Shown: positions 28,878 through 39,972 of the stretch, one piece after another
Layout of the letters: every line of letters starts with the position of its first letter
Position numbering within the stretch: the first letter of the stretch is position 1
NCBI RefSeq assembly: GCF_003569785.1
Contig: NZ_KZ983987.1
Span: 269,853-333,852, forward strand
Reading direction: 5' to 3'
Source: Leucobacter sp. wl10
GTDB lineage: Bacteria > Actinomycetota > Actinomycetes > Actinomycetales > Microbacteriaceae
Length of the DNA: 64,000 nucleotides
The notes under the pieces: generated by a model
Database searches by the model: none
Seen by the model: only the letters and a program-made list of their open reading frames with translations
Told to the model about the DNA's origin: nothing
Program-made: the position numbers and the translations under genes

Positions 28878-29270
28878 CTAGACGCGGCGAAGACGGGCGA
28901 CGAGCGCCGCGATCGCGCGCCAGCCGAGGAGGAAGACGCCGAGCGCCGACGCGGCGACGATCAGGAAGGGCACGGCGGTTCCGGCGCCGGTGAGGGCTCG
29001 CAGCAGCATCCCGATGGCCACGGAGCCGACCCACAGCGGAACGCCCGAGCGCACGATCGCGAGGGGACGCCTCCAGGCCCTCGCCGCGACCCACGCGATC
29101 GCGAGACCCGCGAGGAACGGCCAGGCCGTCTCGAGCAGGCCGAGCGGCGTCGCCTCCCTCGTGTGGGCGTTGCGTCCGAGCCCGGCGAAGAGCAGCACGA
29201 GGGCCGCATCGACGGCAGCGGCGATCGCGATCGCCGCGGGCCCGGTGCGAGGCGAGGAGGGAGCGGACAC
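28878..29270 (-). CDS. DUF3054-family small membrane protein
   Basis: This 130-residue protein has four predicted membrane helices (about residues 10-32, 43-63, 72-92 and 97-120) and fits the actinobacterial DUF3054 family, with features such as LLFAGLGRNAHTREAT and TAWPFLAGLAIAW. Its function is unknown. The GTG start at 29270 follows TACACT by six bases, suggesting a leaderless transcript. It lies 44 bases downstream of the hisN-like gene on the same strand. Confidence 0.8.
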   Translation of the reverse strand: MSAPSSPRTGPAAIAIAAAVDAALVLLFAGLGRNAHTREATPLGLLETAWPFLAGLAIAWVAARAWRRPLAIVRSGVPLWVGSVAIGMLLRALTGAGTAVPFLIVAASALGVFLLGWRAIAALVARLRRV

Positions 29271-29276
29271 CCCACC

Positions 29277-29282
29277 AGTGTA
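29277..29282 (-). promoter_or_regulatory. -10 box of a probable leaderless promoter
   Basis: TACACT is followed by GGTGGG and the GTG start codon of the DUF3054 gene. Confidence 0.45.
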
Positions 29283-29287
29283 GAGGC

Positions 29288-29306
29288 CGGTCGCCGGTGG
29301 CGACCG
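29288..29306 (-). terminator. Hairpin after the hisN-like gene
   Basis: Eight-base perfect arms CGGTCGCC and GGCGACCG flank a three-base loop, nine bases past the hisN-like stop codon. It lacks a T-run, so termination is only probable. Confidence 0.45.
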
Positions 29307-29314
29307 CGACCGCG

Positions 29315-30118
29315 TCAGGCTGAGGGGCGCCGCACCATCGACAGCACCGCCTCGTGCAGTGCGCCGTTGGTGGCGAGCGAGCTGCCGTTCCAAGCGCTCT
29401 CGGAGCCGTCGATGTCGGTGAAGCTGCCGCCGGCCTCCCGCACGATCGGCACGAGGGCGGCGAGGTCGTAGGCCTTCACGTCGAACTCCGCGACGATGTC
29501 GAGCAGTCCCTCCGCCAGCAGCATGTACGACCACATGTCGCCGTAGGCGCGATCCCGCCACACCGCGCGCGAGAGCGCGATGAGCGGATCGAGGTACCCG
29601 GCGAGATCCCACTGCTCGATGCTCTGGAAGCTGAGCGACGCGTGTTCGAGCTCCCGGACGGCGGACACCCGGAGGCGCCGGGGCTGCTCGCCGGCGCGCA
29701 GCCCCCAGGAACCGCCGCCGGTCTCCGCCCACCAGCGAGCCCCGAACGCCGGTGCGGAGACCACGCCGACGGAGGGGGTGCCGTCGACCTCGAGCGCGAT
29801 GAGCGTTGCCCAGTTGGGCACTCCGCGCAGGAAGTTGGCGGTGCCGTCGATGGGGTCGACGATCCAGCGGCGGGAGCCGCGATCCTCGCGTCCCGACTCC
29901 TCGCCGAAGAACCCGTCGGCCGGCCGCTCCGTTCCGATGCGCGCCCGGATGGCGGCCTCGACGGCCTGGTCGGCGTCCGTGACGAAGGTGCGGTCCGGCT
30001 TCGTCTCGACGGTCAGGTCGGCGGACCGGAATCGGGGAAACGAGATCGTGTCGGCGAGATCGGCGAGCTCGAGCGCGAACGCGAGATCTGCGGAGGGGGC
30101 GTGGAGCTGCTGGGTCAT
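29315..30118 (-). CDS. hisN: Inositol-monophosphatase-family phosphatase, probably histidinol-phosphatase
   Basis: This 267-residue enzyme of the lithium-sensitive Mg-dependent phosphatase family has the metal ligands in GEESG, WIVDPIDGTANFLRG and the late aspartate in VKAYDLAALVP. In actinobacteria this subgroup supplies histidinol-phosphatase (HisN) for histidine synthesis; inositol monophosphatase is the alternative. The family is clear, the substrate less so. It lies downstream of the tRNA-Lys gene, separated from it by a terminator. Confidence 0.87.
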   Translation of the reverse strand: MTQQLHAPSADLAFALELADLADTISFPRFRSADLTVETKPDRTFVTDADQAVEAAIRARIGTERPADGFFGEESGREDRGSRRWIVDPIDGTANFLRGVPNWATLIALEVDGTPSVGVVSAPAFGARWWAETGGGSWGLRAGEQPRRLRVSAVRELEHASLSFQSIEQWDLAGYLDPLIALSRAVWRDRAYGDMWSYMLLAEGLLDIVAEFDVKAYDLAALVPIVREAGGSFTDIDGSESAWNGSSLATNGALHEAVLSMVRRPSA

Positions 30119-30176
30119 CGGCCTCGGCTTCCTGAACGGATATTGAACGGGCGGTGAACGGTGCGCGGGGATGCGA

Positions 30177-30204
30177 AAAGCCCGACACGATCGTGTCGGG
30201 CTTT
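30177..30204 (-). terminator. Intrinsic terminator after tRNA-Lys
   Basis: Fourteen-base perfect arms (AAAGCCCGACACGA and complement) meet without extra loop bases. Read leftward the stem ends in TTTT. It separates the tRNA from the hisN-like gene. Confidence 0.88.
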
Positions 30205-30211
30205 CTCGCAG

Positions 30212-30284
<73 letters not shown>

Positions 30285-30380
30285 TCGCTGTGCTCGCGGC
30301 AACAGAAATACCCTAGCACGCTTCACCGTCGGCCAAAAATCCGCGCGGGCGCTCCGGGCGTGGCGATGCGGGACGCGGCA

Positions 30381-31613
30381 TCAGCGGCAGCGGCGCGAGA
30401 GCAACGCCGACGCCGCCGCCACGGCGAGCAGCGAGCCGGCCATCACGGCGAGGCGCGCGGTGTCGGCGTCGGCGGCGTACTCGAAGCTCAGCTCGGTCAC
30501 GAGCAGCGATACCGTGAAACCGACGCCGGCCAGGGCCCCGACGCCGATCAGCTCCCGCCAGCGCACCGATGGATCGAGCGAGGCGCGCGTGAAGCGCGTG
30601 AGCAGCCACGTCGTGAGCGAGATGCCGATGGGCTTGCCGAGGACGAGCCCCGCCACGACGCCGAGAGCGATGGGGTCGAGGGGGAACCGGGAGTCGCCCC
30701 CCACCGCGACGCCCGCGGCGAAGAACGCGAACACCGGGACGGCGACCCCGCTCGACAGGGGGCGGAAGCGATGCTCCAAGATCTCGGCGAGCCGTGTCCC
30801 GTCCCGTCCCGACACCGGCACTGTGAAGGCCAGCGCCACCCCCGCGATGGTGGCGTGGACGCCCGACGCGTGGACCAGCGCCCAGGCGGCGATGCCGATC
30901 GGCAGCAGCACCAGCCACGGCGCCCAGGGCGAGCGGGCGAGCGGTGCGGCGAAGCGCCGGGCGACGAGCGCGTAGAGCAGGATCGCCGCCGCGGCGGCGG
31001 CGAGGGCCCACAGCTCGATGTCGCTTGTGTAGAAGACCGCGATGATCGTTATGGCGATGAGATCGTCGACGACCGCGAGCGTGAGCAGGAACATGCGCAG
31101 CGCCGGAGGGATGCGCGGCGCGATGAGCCCCAGCACCGCTACCGCGAAGGCGATGTCGGTGGCGGTGGGGATCGCCCATCCCCGCACGGCCGGCGTGCCG
31201 GCGTTGAACGCCGCGTAGACGAGCGCGGGCACCGCCACGCCCCCGAACGCGGCGGCCACGGGTACGACGGCCGTGGAGAAGCGGCGGAGCGCGCCGGAGA
31301 CGAACTCGCGCTTCAGCTCGAGCCCCACCATGAAGAAGAAGATCGCCAGCAGGCCGTCCGATGCCCAGCTGCCCACGCTCAGGTCGAGGCCCAGCGACCC
31401 GGGCCCGATCCGCGTATCGCGCAGCGCGGAGTACCGGTCGGCGACGGGGCTGTTCGCCGCTATGAAGCCGGCGAGCGCGGCCGCCATGACGAGGATGCCG
31501 CCGGGCACTTCGGCGCGCAGCAGCCGACTGACGCGCGCGGCCTCGCGCCTGTTCACGAGTGCGAGAATACGGCCGGCTCGGGGGCGGCCGCGCTGGGGTG
31601 AGGAGGGAGGCAT
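30381..31613 (-). CDS. nhaA: Na+/H+ antiporter NhaA
   Basis: This 410-residue membrane antiporter exports Na+ in exchange for protons and supports pH and salt tolerance. The ion-binding aspartate pair D183-D184 lies in LAVVDDLIAITII, and D153 is in the family segment IPTATDIAFAVAVLGL. The FFFMVGLELKREFV segment near residue 92 is a strong NhaA marker. The gene stands alone between the tRNA and small membrane-protein genes. Confidence 0.95.
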   Translation of the reverse strand: MPPSSPQRGRPRAGRILALVNRREAARVSRLLRAEVPGGILVMAAALAGFIAANSPVADRYSALRDTRIGPGSLGLDLSVGSWASDGLLAIFFFMVGLELKREFVSGALRRFSTAVVPVAAAFGGVAVPALVYAAFNAGTPAVRGWAIPTATDIAFAVAVLGLIAPRIPPALRMFLLTLAVVDDLIAITIIAVFYTSDIELWALAAAAAAILLYALVARRFAAPLARSPWAPWLVLLPIGIAAWALVHASGVHATIAGVALAFTVPVSGRDGTRLAEILEHRFRPLSSGVAVPVFAFFAAGVAVGGDSRFPLDPIALGVVAGLVLGKPIGISLTTWLLTRFTRASLDPSVRWRELIGVGALAGVGFTVSLLVTELSFEYAADADTARLAVMAGSLLAVAAASALLSRRCR

Positions 31614-31695
31614 CGGGCGCCTTTCAGGAGGGGTCGACTCGAAAACTGTCGACCAGACTTCCCGACGCGCCGCTTCTCAGCATAGCGCCGCGCGG

Positions 31696-31950
31696 TTACG
31701 CGCGCCGCTTCCTCTGCTTCCTCTGCCTCTTCTCGAGCTCCTTCTCCGCGTCTCGCGCCGAGTCGAACTCGTGATCCTGATCCTGCATGGCGACGCTCGC
31801 GACGGCGAGGGCCAGGCCGGCGAGCCAGACTCCCCACACGAGGAAGCGCCGCCAGTCCCTGCGCATGGACTGCGTGCGACGGGCCGTGGTGACCGCCCCC
31901 ATGGCCGCGCCGATGACCCCGGGGTTCGTGACGTACTTGCCGATCGACAT
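31696..31950 (-). CDS. Small single-helix membrane protein, unknown function
   Basis: This 84-residue protein has one hydrophobic segment (FLVWGVWLAGLALAVASVAM, about residues 36-55) and a highly charged, likely coiled C-terminus (DAEKELEKRQRKQRKRRA). I do not recognise a family. The start is supported by a leaderless arrangement, TAGGCT six bases before the ATG. Confidence 0.65.
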   Translation of the reverse strand: MSIGKYVTNPGVIGAAMGAVTTARRTQSMRRDWRRFLVWGVWLAGLALAVASVAMQDQDHEFDSARDAEKELEKRQRKQRKRRA

Positions 31951-31956
31951 GAGGCC

Positions 31957-31962
31957 AGCCTA
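31957..31962 (-). promoter_or_regulatory. -10 box of a probable leaderless promoter
   Basis: TAGGCT is followed by GGCCTC and the ATG of the 84-residue membrane protein. Confidence 0.5.
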
Positions 31963-32037
31963 GTCGGTGCGGTACGCTGGGGGGGGAGGAGCGGCGGGCC
32001 GATGCCCGTCCCACCATCATTTCGAGAGAGGTCAGCG

Positions 32038-32274
32038 ATGGCGAAGCGGAACGAGGCACTGTTCGAGGAGAGCTCGCAGGGCGCGGTGAGCGCGGTGACG
32101 GGGGTCGTCTTCGCCCTGTCGATGGTGCTCGTCCTCGGCGGCTTCTGGCTGATGAGCTTCGCTGTCAATCCGGATCTCGGCGCCGCGGAGCTGTGGGCCT
32201 TCGCGGGCGGTCTCGCGGCGACGGTGATCGGCTTCGCGCTGCCGTTCGCGCTGCTGCCGGCCCTCGGCAAGTAG
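32038..32274 (+). CDS. Small two-helix membrane protein, unknown function
   Basis: This 78-residue protein has two hydrophobic segments (about residues 19-42 and 52-74) after a short polar N-terminus ([13 protein letters not shown]). GAGAGAGG lies at good distance upstream of the ATG. No family is recognised. It lies 118 bases before ilvD on the same strand, with a likely separate promoter for ilvD between them. Confidence 0.65.
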   Translation: MAKRNEALFEESSQGAVSAVTGVVFALSMVLVLGGFWLMSFAVNPDLGAAELWAFAGGLAATVIGFALPFALLPALGK

Positions 32275-32379
32275 CGGCGGACGGCCTCGGTCGTCGCGGG
32301 CCGGGGATCCGCGACGACCGTCGCTTCGCCCTGCGCCGACCCCGGGCTGCGGCGGGCGGTCGCGTTCCCTGCGAGGGCA

Positions 32380-32385
32380 TACACT
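32380..32385 (+). promoter_or_regulatory. -10 box of a probable leaderless ilvD promoter
   Basis: TACACT is followed by seven bases and the ilvD ATG at 32393, so transcription likely starts on or next to the A of the ATG. Confidence 0.5.
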
Positions 32386-32392
32386 GGTGGGC

Positions 32393-34084
32393 ATGGCAGA
32401 GATCGATATGAAGCCGCGCAGCCGCGACGTCACCGATGGAATCGAGAAGGCCGCGGCGAGAGGCATGCTCCGCGCCGTCGGCATGGGCGACGAGGACTGG
32501 GACAAGCCCCAGATCGGCATCGCGAGCTCCTGGAACGAGATCACCCCCTGCAATCTCAGCCTCGACCGTCTCGCGCAGGGCGCCAAGGAGGGGGTGCACG
32601 CCGGCGGCGGTTACCCGCTGCAGTTCGGCACGATCTCCGTGTCCGACGGCATCTCGATGGGCCACGAGGGCATGCACTTCTCGCTCGTCTCGCGCGAGGT
32701 CATCGCCGACTCCGTCGAGACCGTGGTGATGGCGGAGCGGCTCGACGGCACGGTGGTGCTCGCGGGCTGCGACAAGTCGCTGCCCGGCATGCTCATGGCC
32801 GCGGCCCGGCTCGACCTGGCCTCCGTCTTCCTGTACGCGGGCTCCATCGCCCCCGGCTGGGTCAAGCTCTCCGACGGCACTGAGAAGCAGGTCACGATCA
32901 TCGACGCCTTCGAGGCGGTGGGCGCCTGCGTCGCCGGCACGCTCAGCGAGGAGGACCTGAAGCGCGTCGAGTGCGCGATCGCTCCGGGCGAGGGCGCCTG
33001 CGGCGGCATGTACACCGCGAACACGATGGCCTGCGTGGCCGAGGCGCTCGGCATGAGCCTGCCCGGCTCGGCCGCACCGCCCAGCGCAGATCGCCGCCGC
33101 GACTACTACGCGCACCGCTCGGGCGAGGCCGTGGTCAACATGCTGCGCCAGGGCATCACGACCCGCGACATCCTCACCAAGCAGGCGTTCGAGAACGCCA
33201 TCACGGTCGCGATGGTGCTCGGCGGATCGACCAACGCCGTGCTGCACCTGCTCGCCATCGCGCGCGAGGCCGAGGTGGAGCTGACGCTCGACGACTTCAC
33301 GCGCATCGGCGCGAGGACGCCGCACCTGGCCGACATGAAGCCCTTCGGCCGCTACGTCGCCGAGGACTTCGACCGCGTGGGCGGCATGCCCGTCATCATG
33401 AAGGCGCTGCTCGAGGCCGGCCTGCTGCACGGCGACGCGCTCACCGTCACCGGCAAGACGGTCGCCGAGAACCTGGCCGACGTCGACTCTACCCTCGACG
33501 GCAAGGTGATCCGCAAGCTCGACGACCCGCTGCACGCGGCCGGCGGCCTCACGATCCTCAGCGGATCGCTGGCGCCGCAGGGCGCCGTCGTGAAGACCGC
33601 GGGTTTCGACGCCGAGACCTTCGAGGGCCCCGCCCGCGTCTTCGAGCGCGAGCGCGCCGCCATGGACGCCCTCGAGGAGGGGCGCATCCAGAAGGGCGAC
33701 ATCGTGGTGATCCGCTACGAGGGCCCGAAGGGCGGCCCCGGCATGCGCGAGATGCTCGCGATCACCGCGGCCATCAAGGGCGCGGGGCTCGGAAAAGATG
33801 TACTACTATTGACGGACGGGCGATTCTCGGGCGGCACAACCGGCCTCTGCATCGGCCACATCGCACCTGAGGCGACGGACGGCGGTCCGGTCGCTCTGGT
33901 TCGCGACAGCGACCTGATTCGGGTCGACATCGTCGCACGAACGCTCGATCTGCTGGTAGATCCCGCCGAGCTCGAGGCCCGACGAGAAAGCTGGGCCCCG
34001 CTTCCCCCGCGCTACACGCGCGGTGTTCTGGCGAAGTACGCGAAGCTCGTGCACTCGGCCTCCGAGGGGGCCATCACCGGGTAG
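32393..34084 (+). CDS. ilvD: Dihydroxy-acid dehydratase
   Basis: IlvD dehydrates 2,3-dihydroxy-isovalerate and -methylvalerate to the keto acids of valine and isoleucine synthesis. The product, 563 residues from the ATG at 32393, carries the three Fe-S cysteines in [16 protein letters not shown] and [15 protein letters not shown], and the late [13 protein letters not shown] segment. An in-frame GTG six bases upstream is a weaker alternative start. It is followed after 128 bases by ilvB, ilvN and ilvC, the preceding steps of the pathway. Confidence 0.96.
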   Translation: MAEIDMKPRSRDVTDGIEKAAARGMLRAVGMGDEDWDKPQIGIASSWNEITPCNLSLDRLAQGAKEGVHAGGGYPLQFGTISVSDGISMGHEGMHFSLVSREVIADSVETVVMAERLDGTVVLAGCDKSLPGMLMAAARLDLASVFLYAGSIAPGWVKLSDGTEKQVTIIDAFEAVGACVAGTLSEEDLKRVECAIAPGEGACGGMYTANTMACVAEALGMSLPGSAAPPSADRRRDYYAHRSGEAVVNMLRQGITTRDILTKQAFENAITVAMVLGGSTNAVLHLLAIAREAEVELTLDDFTRIGARTPHLADMKPFGRYVAEDFDRVGGMPVIMKALLEAGLLHGDALTVTGKTVAENLADVDSTLDGKVIRKLDDPLHAAGGLTILSGSLAPQGAVVKTAGFDAETFEGPARVFERERAAMDALEEGRIQKGDIVVIRYEGPKGGPGMREMLAITAAIKGAGLGKDVLLLTDGRFSGGTTGLCIGHIAPEATDGGPVALVRDSDLIRVDIVARTLDLLVDPAELEARRESWAPLPPRYTRGVLAKYAKLVHSASEGAITG

Positions 34085-34212
34085 TCCGCCTTCGTTCGGA
34101 TCGGCCGGCCGCTCGAGTGAGCCTCCCGACCGGCGCGACACCGGCACGGGCGGCGAAGCCGCCAGGATCCCGCAGCCGACATCGACCGACACCTCTACTG
34201 AGAAAGCAAGCA
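34085..34212 (+). promoter_or_regulatory. Spacer between ilvD and ilvB with a small hairpin
   Basis: This 128-base gap holds a six-pair hairpin, GGCGGC-GAA-GCCGCC (34149-34163). No Leu/Val/Ile-rich leader peptide and no T-run was seen, so classical attenuation is not supported. Confidence 0.35.
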
Positions 34213-36009
34213 ATGACCTCGGAATCGAGTGCAATCCCCCCCTCGTCCAACGCCCCGCGCGGCGAGCGCATGACCGGCGCCCGGGCGGTGGTGCGCAGCC
34301 TCGAGGCGCTCGGCGTCACGGGAGTCTTCGGGCTGCCCGGGGGGGCCGTGCTGCCCCTCTACGACACCCTCATGGACGACCACACCCTGCGCCACGTGCT
34401 CGTGCGGCACGAGCAGGGCGGTGGTCACGCGGCAGAGGGCTTCGCCGCCGCCAGCGGCAAGGTCGGCGTGTGCATCGCGACGTCCGGCCCCGGCGCGACG
34501 AACCTCGTCACCGCCATCGCCGACGCCTACATGGACTCGGTGCCGCTGCTCGCGATCACGGGCCAGGTGTTCTCGCACCTCATGGGCACCGACGCGTTCC
34601 AGGAGGCCGACATCGTGGGCATCACCATGCCCATCACCAAGCACTCCTTCCTCGTGAAGCGCCCCGAGGACGTGCCCGGCGCCATCGCCGCCGCGTACCA
34701 CCTCGCCTCGACCGGTCGTCCCGGCCCCGTGCTCGTCGACATCACGAAGGACGCGCAGGAGGGCGAGTTCGACTTCGTGTGGGATCCGCGCGTCGAGCTC
34801 GCGGGCTACCGTCCCATCACCAAGGCCAACAGCAAGCAGATCCAGGCGGCTGCCGATCTGATCGCCGGGGCGGAGCGCCCCGTGTTCTACGTGGGCGGCG
34901 GCGTGGTGCGCGCGGAGGCCTCGGAGGAGCTGCTGCAGCTCGCCGAGCTCGTAGGGGCGCCGGTCGTGACCACGCTCATGGCTCGCGGGGCGTTCCCCGA
35001 CTCGCACCCGCAGCACCTCGGCATGCCCGGAATGCACGGCACCGTCCCCGCAGTGCTCGCGCTGCAGGAGTCCGACCTGCTCATCACGCTCGGCGCGCGC
35101 TTCGACGACCGCGTCACCGGCAAGGCGGCGCTCTTCGCCCCCGACGCGAAGATCATCCACGCCGACATCGACCCCGCCGAGATCGGCAAGATCCGCTCCG
35201 CCGACGTGCCCATCGTGGGCGACGCGGCCGACGTGATCTCCGACCTCATCGCCGCCGTCTCCACGGCGAAACTCGGCCGCGAGTTCGCAGACCTCTCGGC
35301 CTGGTGGGACCGCCTGCACCTGCTGCAGGAGCGCTTCCCGCTCGGATACCGGGAGACGAGCGACGGCCTGCTCTCGCCGCAGTACGTGATCCAGCGCATC
35401 GGCGAGCTCACCGGGCCGGAGGGCGTCTACGCCTCCGGCGTTGGACAGCACCAGATGTGGGCCGCCCAGTTCATCAAGTACGAGCGTCCCAACGCGTGGC
35501 TCAACTCCGGGGGCGCCGGGACGATGGGCTACGCGGTGCCCGCAGCGATGGGCGCGAAGGTCGCGGAGCCCGAGCGCACGGTGTGGGCCATCGACGGCGA
35601 CGGCTGCTTCCAGATGACCAACCAGGAGCTCGCGACCTGCGTGGTGAACCGCATCCCCATCAAGGTGGCGATCATCAACAACTCTTCGCTGGGCATGGTG
35701 CGCCAGTGGCAGACGCTCATCTACGACGGGCGCTACTCCCACACCGAGCTCGACACCGGCCACGGTTCGCAGCGCGTGCCCGACTTCGTGAAGCTGGGCG
35801 AGGCCTACGGCTGCCTCTCGCTGCGCGTGGAGCGGGAGGACCAGGTCGACGACGCGATCAGACTGGCGCTCGAGACCGACGATCGCCCCGTCGTCATCGA
35901 CTTCGTGGTGAGCGCCGACGCGATGGTGTGGCCCATGGTGCGCCAGGGCACCTCCAACAGCGACATCCAGTACGCCCTCGAGCACAGCCCCGAGTGGGGG
36001 GAGGAGTAA
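34213..36009 (+). CDS. ilvB: Acetolactate synthase large subunit
   Basis: This thiamine-diphosphate enzyme joins two pyruvates to acetolactate, or pyruvate and 2-ketobutyrate to acetohydroxybutyrate. The 598-residue protein shows the catalytic glutamate region [16 protein letters not shown], the FAD-binding middle domain and the ThDP motif [14 protein letters not shown]. The ATG at 34213 is chosen because it starts shortly before the conserved region; the frame extends 32 codons further up without a better site. ilvN follows after two bases. Confidence 0.96.
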   Translation: MTSESSAIPPSSNAPRGERMTGARAVVRSLEALGVTGVFGLPGGAVLPLYDTLMDDHTLRHVLVRHEQGGGHAAEGFAAASGKVGVCIATSGPGATNLVTAIADAYMDSVPLLAITGQVFSHLMGTDAFQEADIVGITMPITKHSFLVKRPEDVPGAIAAAYHLASTGRPGPVLVDITKDAQEGEFDFVWDPRVELAGYRPITKANSKQIQAAADLIAGAERPVFYVGGGVVRAEASEELLQLAELVGAPVVTTLMARGAFPDSHPQHLGMPGMHGTVPAVLALQESDLLITLGARFDDRVTGKAALFAPDAKIIHADIDPAEIGKIRSADVPIVGDAADVISDLIAAVSTAKLGREFADLSAWWDRLHLLQERFPLGYRETSDGLLSPQYVIQRIGELTGPEGVYASGVGQHQMWAAQFIKYERPNAWLNSGGAGTMGYAVPAAMGAKVAEPERTVWAIDGDGCFQMTNQELATCVVNRIPIKVAIINNSSLGMVRQWQTLIYDGRYSHTELDTGHGSQRVPDFVKLGEAYGCLSLRVEREDQVDDAIRLALETDDRPVVIDFVVSADAMVWPMVRQGTSNSDIQYALEHSPEWGEE

Positions 36010-36011
36010 CC

Positions 36012-37605
<1,594 letters not shown>

Positions 37606-37616
37606 GTTCCGCCTCG

Positions 37617-37677
37617 CGCAAGGGGACAGGAGCCGGGGTCTGGGCGGATTCCAGACCCCGGCTCCTGTCCCCTTGCG
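37617..37677 (+). terminator. Very long perfect hairpin after ilvC
   Basis: Two perfect 27-base arms (37617-37643 and 37651-37677) flank a seven-base loop GCGGATT. The left arm begins CGCAAGGGGACAGG and the right arm ends with its complement. It lies 11 bases after the ilvC stop and 84 before the next gene. Most terminators in this window have stems of 7-16 pairs, so this one stands out. Confidence 0.8.
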
Positions 37678-37761
37678 GTTCGGGCCCGGTGAGGCGCCCC
37701 ATCGCCTACGATGTGGGGCAGACTCTCTCCTCGCGACGATCCCGACCGGTGGTGTGCCCCG

Positions 37762-39012
37762 ATGACCCGTTTCCAGCCCCTCGAAGGCGTCCGCGTGCTC
37801 GAGCTCGGCAACTACATCGCCGCGCCCACGGCCGGCCGGCTCCTCGCCGACTTCGGCGCCGACGTGATCAAGGTCGAGCGGCCACGCACCGGGGACGAGC
37901 TGCGCAGGTGGCGCCTGCACCGCGGCGACACCTCGATGCTGTACCGCGCTGTCAACCGCGGCAAGCGATCCGTCGTCGTCGACCTCCGCGGCGATGAGGG
38001 GCGGGGGATCGTGCTCGACCTGATCCGCCGCTCCGACGTGCTGCTCGAGAACTTCCGACCGGGCACGCTCGACCGGTGGGGGCTCAGCGAGGAGGCGCTC
38101 GAGGCCGCGAACCCGGAGCTGATCGTCGCGCGCGTCTCGGCCTTCGGCCAGACCGGGCCGCTCTCCGACCGCCCGGGGTTCGCGGCGGTGGCCGAGGCCT
38201 ACGGCGGCTTCCGAGAGCTCGTCGGCGAGCCGGGGAGGCCCCCGAGCCGCACAGGGTTCTCGATCGGAGACACCATCGCGGGCGTCTACGCGGCGTTCGG
38301 CGTGGTGATGTCGCTCTTCGATCGGCTGCGGGATCGCGATCGCGGATCCGGAGCCCCTGTCCGCCCCTCGCTCGGCGACCGCACGATCGACGTCGCGCTC
38401 AACGAGGTGATGCTCTCGGTAACGGAGTCGCTCATCCCCGACTGGGAGGCCTACGGAGTGCGTCGCGAGCGCACGGGCGGACGCATGGAGGGGATCGCGC
38501 CGTCGAACGCCTACCTCTGCGGCGACGGCAGGAGCATCGTGGTGTCGGGCAACGGCGACTCGATCTTCCAGCGGTACATGGCGGCCATCGGGCGGGAGGA
38601 CCTCGCCGCCGCACCCGAGCTGCAGTCGAACGAGGGCCGGTGGGCCGCCCGCGAGAGCCTCGACGAGGCCATCGGCGCCTGGACTGCGGCGCGCACGAGC
38701 CGGGAGGCGCTGCGGATCCTCGACGACGCCGGAGTGCCCTCGGGCCCGATCTACACGGCCGAGGACGTGTGCTCCGACGAGCAGTACGCCGCCCGCGACA
38801 TGGTGCAGCGCTTCGACGTGCACGACGGTGAGGGGCTGCTCGAGGACGTGGGGTTCCCCGGGATCGTGCCCGTGTTCGGCGGGCGCTCCCTGCCGATCAC
38901 TCACGTCGGTCCTGATCTCGGCGAGCACACGGGCGAGGTGCTGCGCGAGCTCGGCTGGGACGATGCGGCCGTGGAATCGTACGTCGGGACTCACGAGGAG
39001 GCGCCGCGATGA
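37762..39012 (+). CDS. Class III (CaiB/BaiF) CoA-transferase
   Basis: This 416-residue protein belongs to the family III CoA-transferases, which shuttle CoA between carboxylic acids or act as racemases. The opening PLEGVRVLELGNYIAAPTAG, DVIKVERPRTGDELR and VVDLRGDEGRG are typical. At the site where many members carry the catalytic Asp (RPGYD) this protein reads RPGFAAVAEAYGG, a form also seen in a subfamily, so activity cannot be excluded. It overlaps the next gene by four bases (ATGA), an HMG-CoA-lyase-family protein, which suggests one activates a hydroxy acid and the other cleaves it. Confidence 0.87.
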   Translation: MTRFQPLEGVRVLELGNYIAAPTAGRLLADFGADVIKVERPRTGDELRRWRLHRGDTSMLYRAVNRGKRSVVVDLRGDEGRGIVLDLIRRSDVLLENFRPGTLDRWGLSEEALEAANPELIVARVSAFGQTGPLSDRPGFAAVAEAYGGFRELVGEPGRPPSRTGFSIGDTIAGVYAAFGVVMSLFDRLRDRDRGSGAPVRPSLGDRTIDVALNEVMLSVTESLIPDWEAYGVRRERTGGRMEGIAPSNAYLCGDGRSIVVSGNGDSIFQRYMAAIGREDLAAAPELQSNEGRWAARESLDEAIGAWTAARTSREALRILDDAGVPSGPIYTAEDVCSDEQYAARDMVQRFDVHDGEGLLEDVGFPGIVPVFGGRSLPITHVGPDLGEHTGEVLRELGWDDAAVESYVGTHEEAPR

Positions 39013-39956
39013 CCGCGGTGGCGGACCGGGCGGAGATGTCGGCACCCGTGCAGATCCGCGACGTCACCCTGCGCGACGGCCTGCAGCTCGTCGGCCGACC
39101 CCTTCCGACCGAGCGCAAGGTGCGCCTCGTGCGCGAGCTGCTCGCCCTGGGCGTCGAGCACGTCGAGGTGGGATCGATGGCCCGTGCCGACCTCGTGCCG
39201 ACCCTCGCCGACTCACTCGATGTGATCGCCGCGCTCACGGAGGCGGAGCGCGAGCGGGCCTGGCTGTGGGTGGCGACGCCGCGGCACGTGGAACGCGCCG
39301 TGGCGGCGGGGGCCAGGCGCCTCCAGTACTGCTTCTCGGCCTCCGACGGCCACAACCGCGCCAACATCGGTCGCGACACCGAGGCCTCGCTCGCGGCCAT
39401 GCCCGACGCGCTCGCCGCGGCCCGCGAGTCGGACGCGACCGTGCAGCTGTGCATCGCGACCGCCTTCACCTGCCCGTTCGAGGGCGCGGTGCCGCTCGAG
39501 CGCTTCGCGAGCATCGTGACGGACCCTCGCACGGAGGGCGCCGTCGATGTGGTGATCGCGGACACTCTCGGCCAGGCGCACCCCGCCGAGGTCGGGGAGC
39601 GGGTCGCCCTCGCGGCGCGCGAGCGTCCGGAGCTCGGCATCGTGTTCCACGGTCACGACACCTGGGGGCTCGGGGCGGCGAACGCCGCGGCCGCGGTCCG
39701 GAGCGGCGCGACGGTGGTGGACGGCGCGCTCGCGGGTCTCGGCGGGTGCCCCTTCGCCCCGGGGGCGTCGGGCAACACCGCGACGGAGGACCTCGTGTTC
39801 GCGCTCCGCCCGAGCTGGGCGTCGCCCGGATCCTTCGCCGGGCTCGTGCGCCTCGGCGAGGAGGTCTCAGCCGCGCTCGGGGAGCCGAACCGTTCCCGCG
39901 CGCGGGCCGGGGCGCGCAGCCGGGCCGAGGCGTTCGAGTGGGTCGTCGCCGACTGA
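39009..39956 (+). CDS. HMG-CoA lyase / homocitrate-synthase family aldolase
   Basis: This 315-residue TIM-barrel protein matches 3-hydroxy-3-methylglutaryl-CoA lyase. Seen are the opening RDVTLRDGLQLVGRPL, SASDGHNRANIG, the metal-binding HGHDTWGLG and the loop GLGGCPFAPGASGNTATED with the catalytic cysteine. HMG-CoA, citramalyl-CoA or a similar tertiary hydroxyacyl-CoA is the likely substrate. Coupling to a class III CoA-transferase suggests catabolism of a branched dicarboxylic acid. The exact compound is not deducible. Confidence 0.88.
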   Translation: MTAVADRAEMSAPVQIRDVTLRDGLQLVGRPLPTERKVRLVRELLALGVEHVEVGSMARADLVPTLADSLDVIAALTEAERERAWLWVATPRHVERAVAAGARRLQYCFSASDGHNRANIGRDTEASLAAMPDALAAARESDATVQLCIATAFTCPFEGAVPLERFASIVTDPRTEGAVDVVIADTLGQAHPAEVGERVALAARERPELGIVFHGHDTWGLGAANAAAAVRSGATVVDGALAGLGGCPFAPGASGNTATEDLVFALRPSWASPGSFAGLVRLGEEVSAALGEPNRSRARAGARSRAEAFEWVVAD

Positions 39957-39972
39957 GGCGGGCCGGGGGGCG

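Noticed and set aside
34085-34212. Attenuator leader peptide before ilvB
   Set aside because: No short frame rich in Leu, Val or Ile codons with a start and ribosome-binding site was found, and the hairpin present lacks a T-run.
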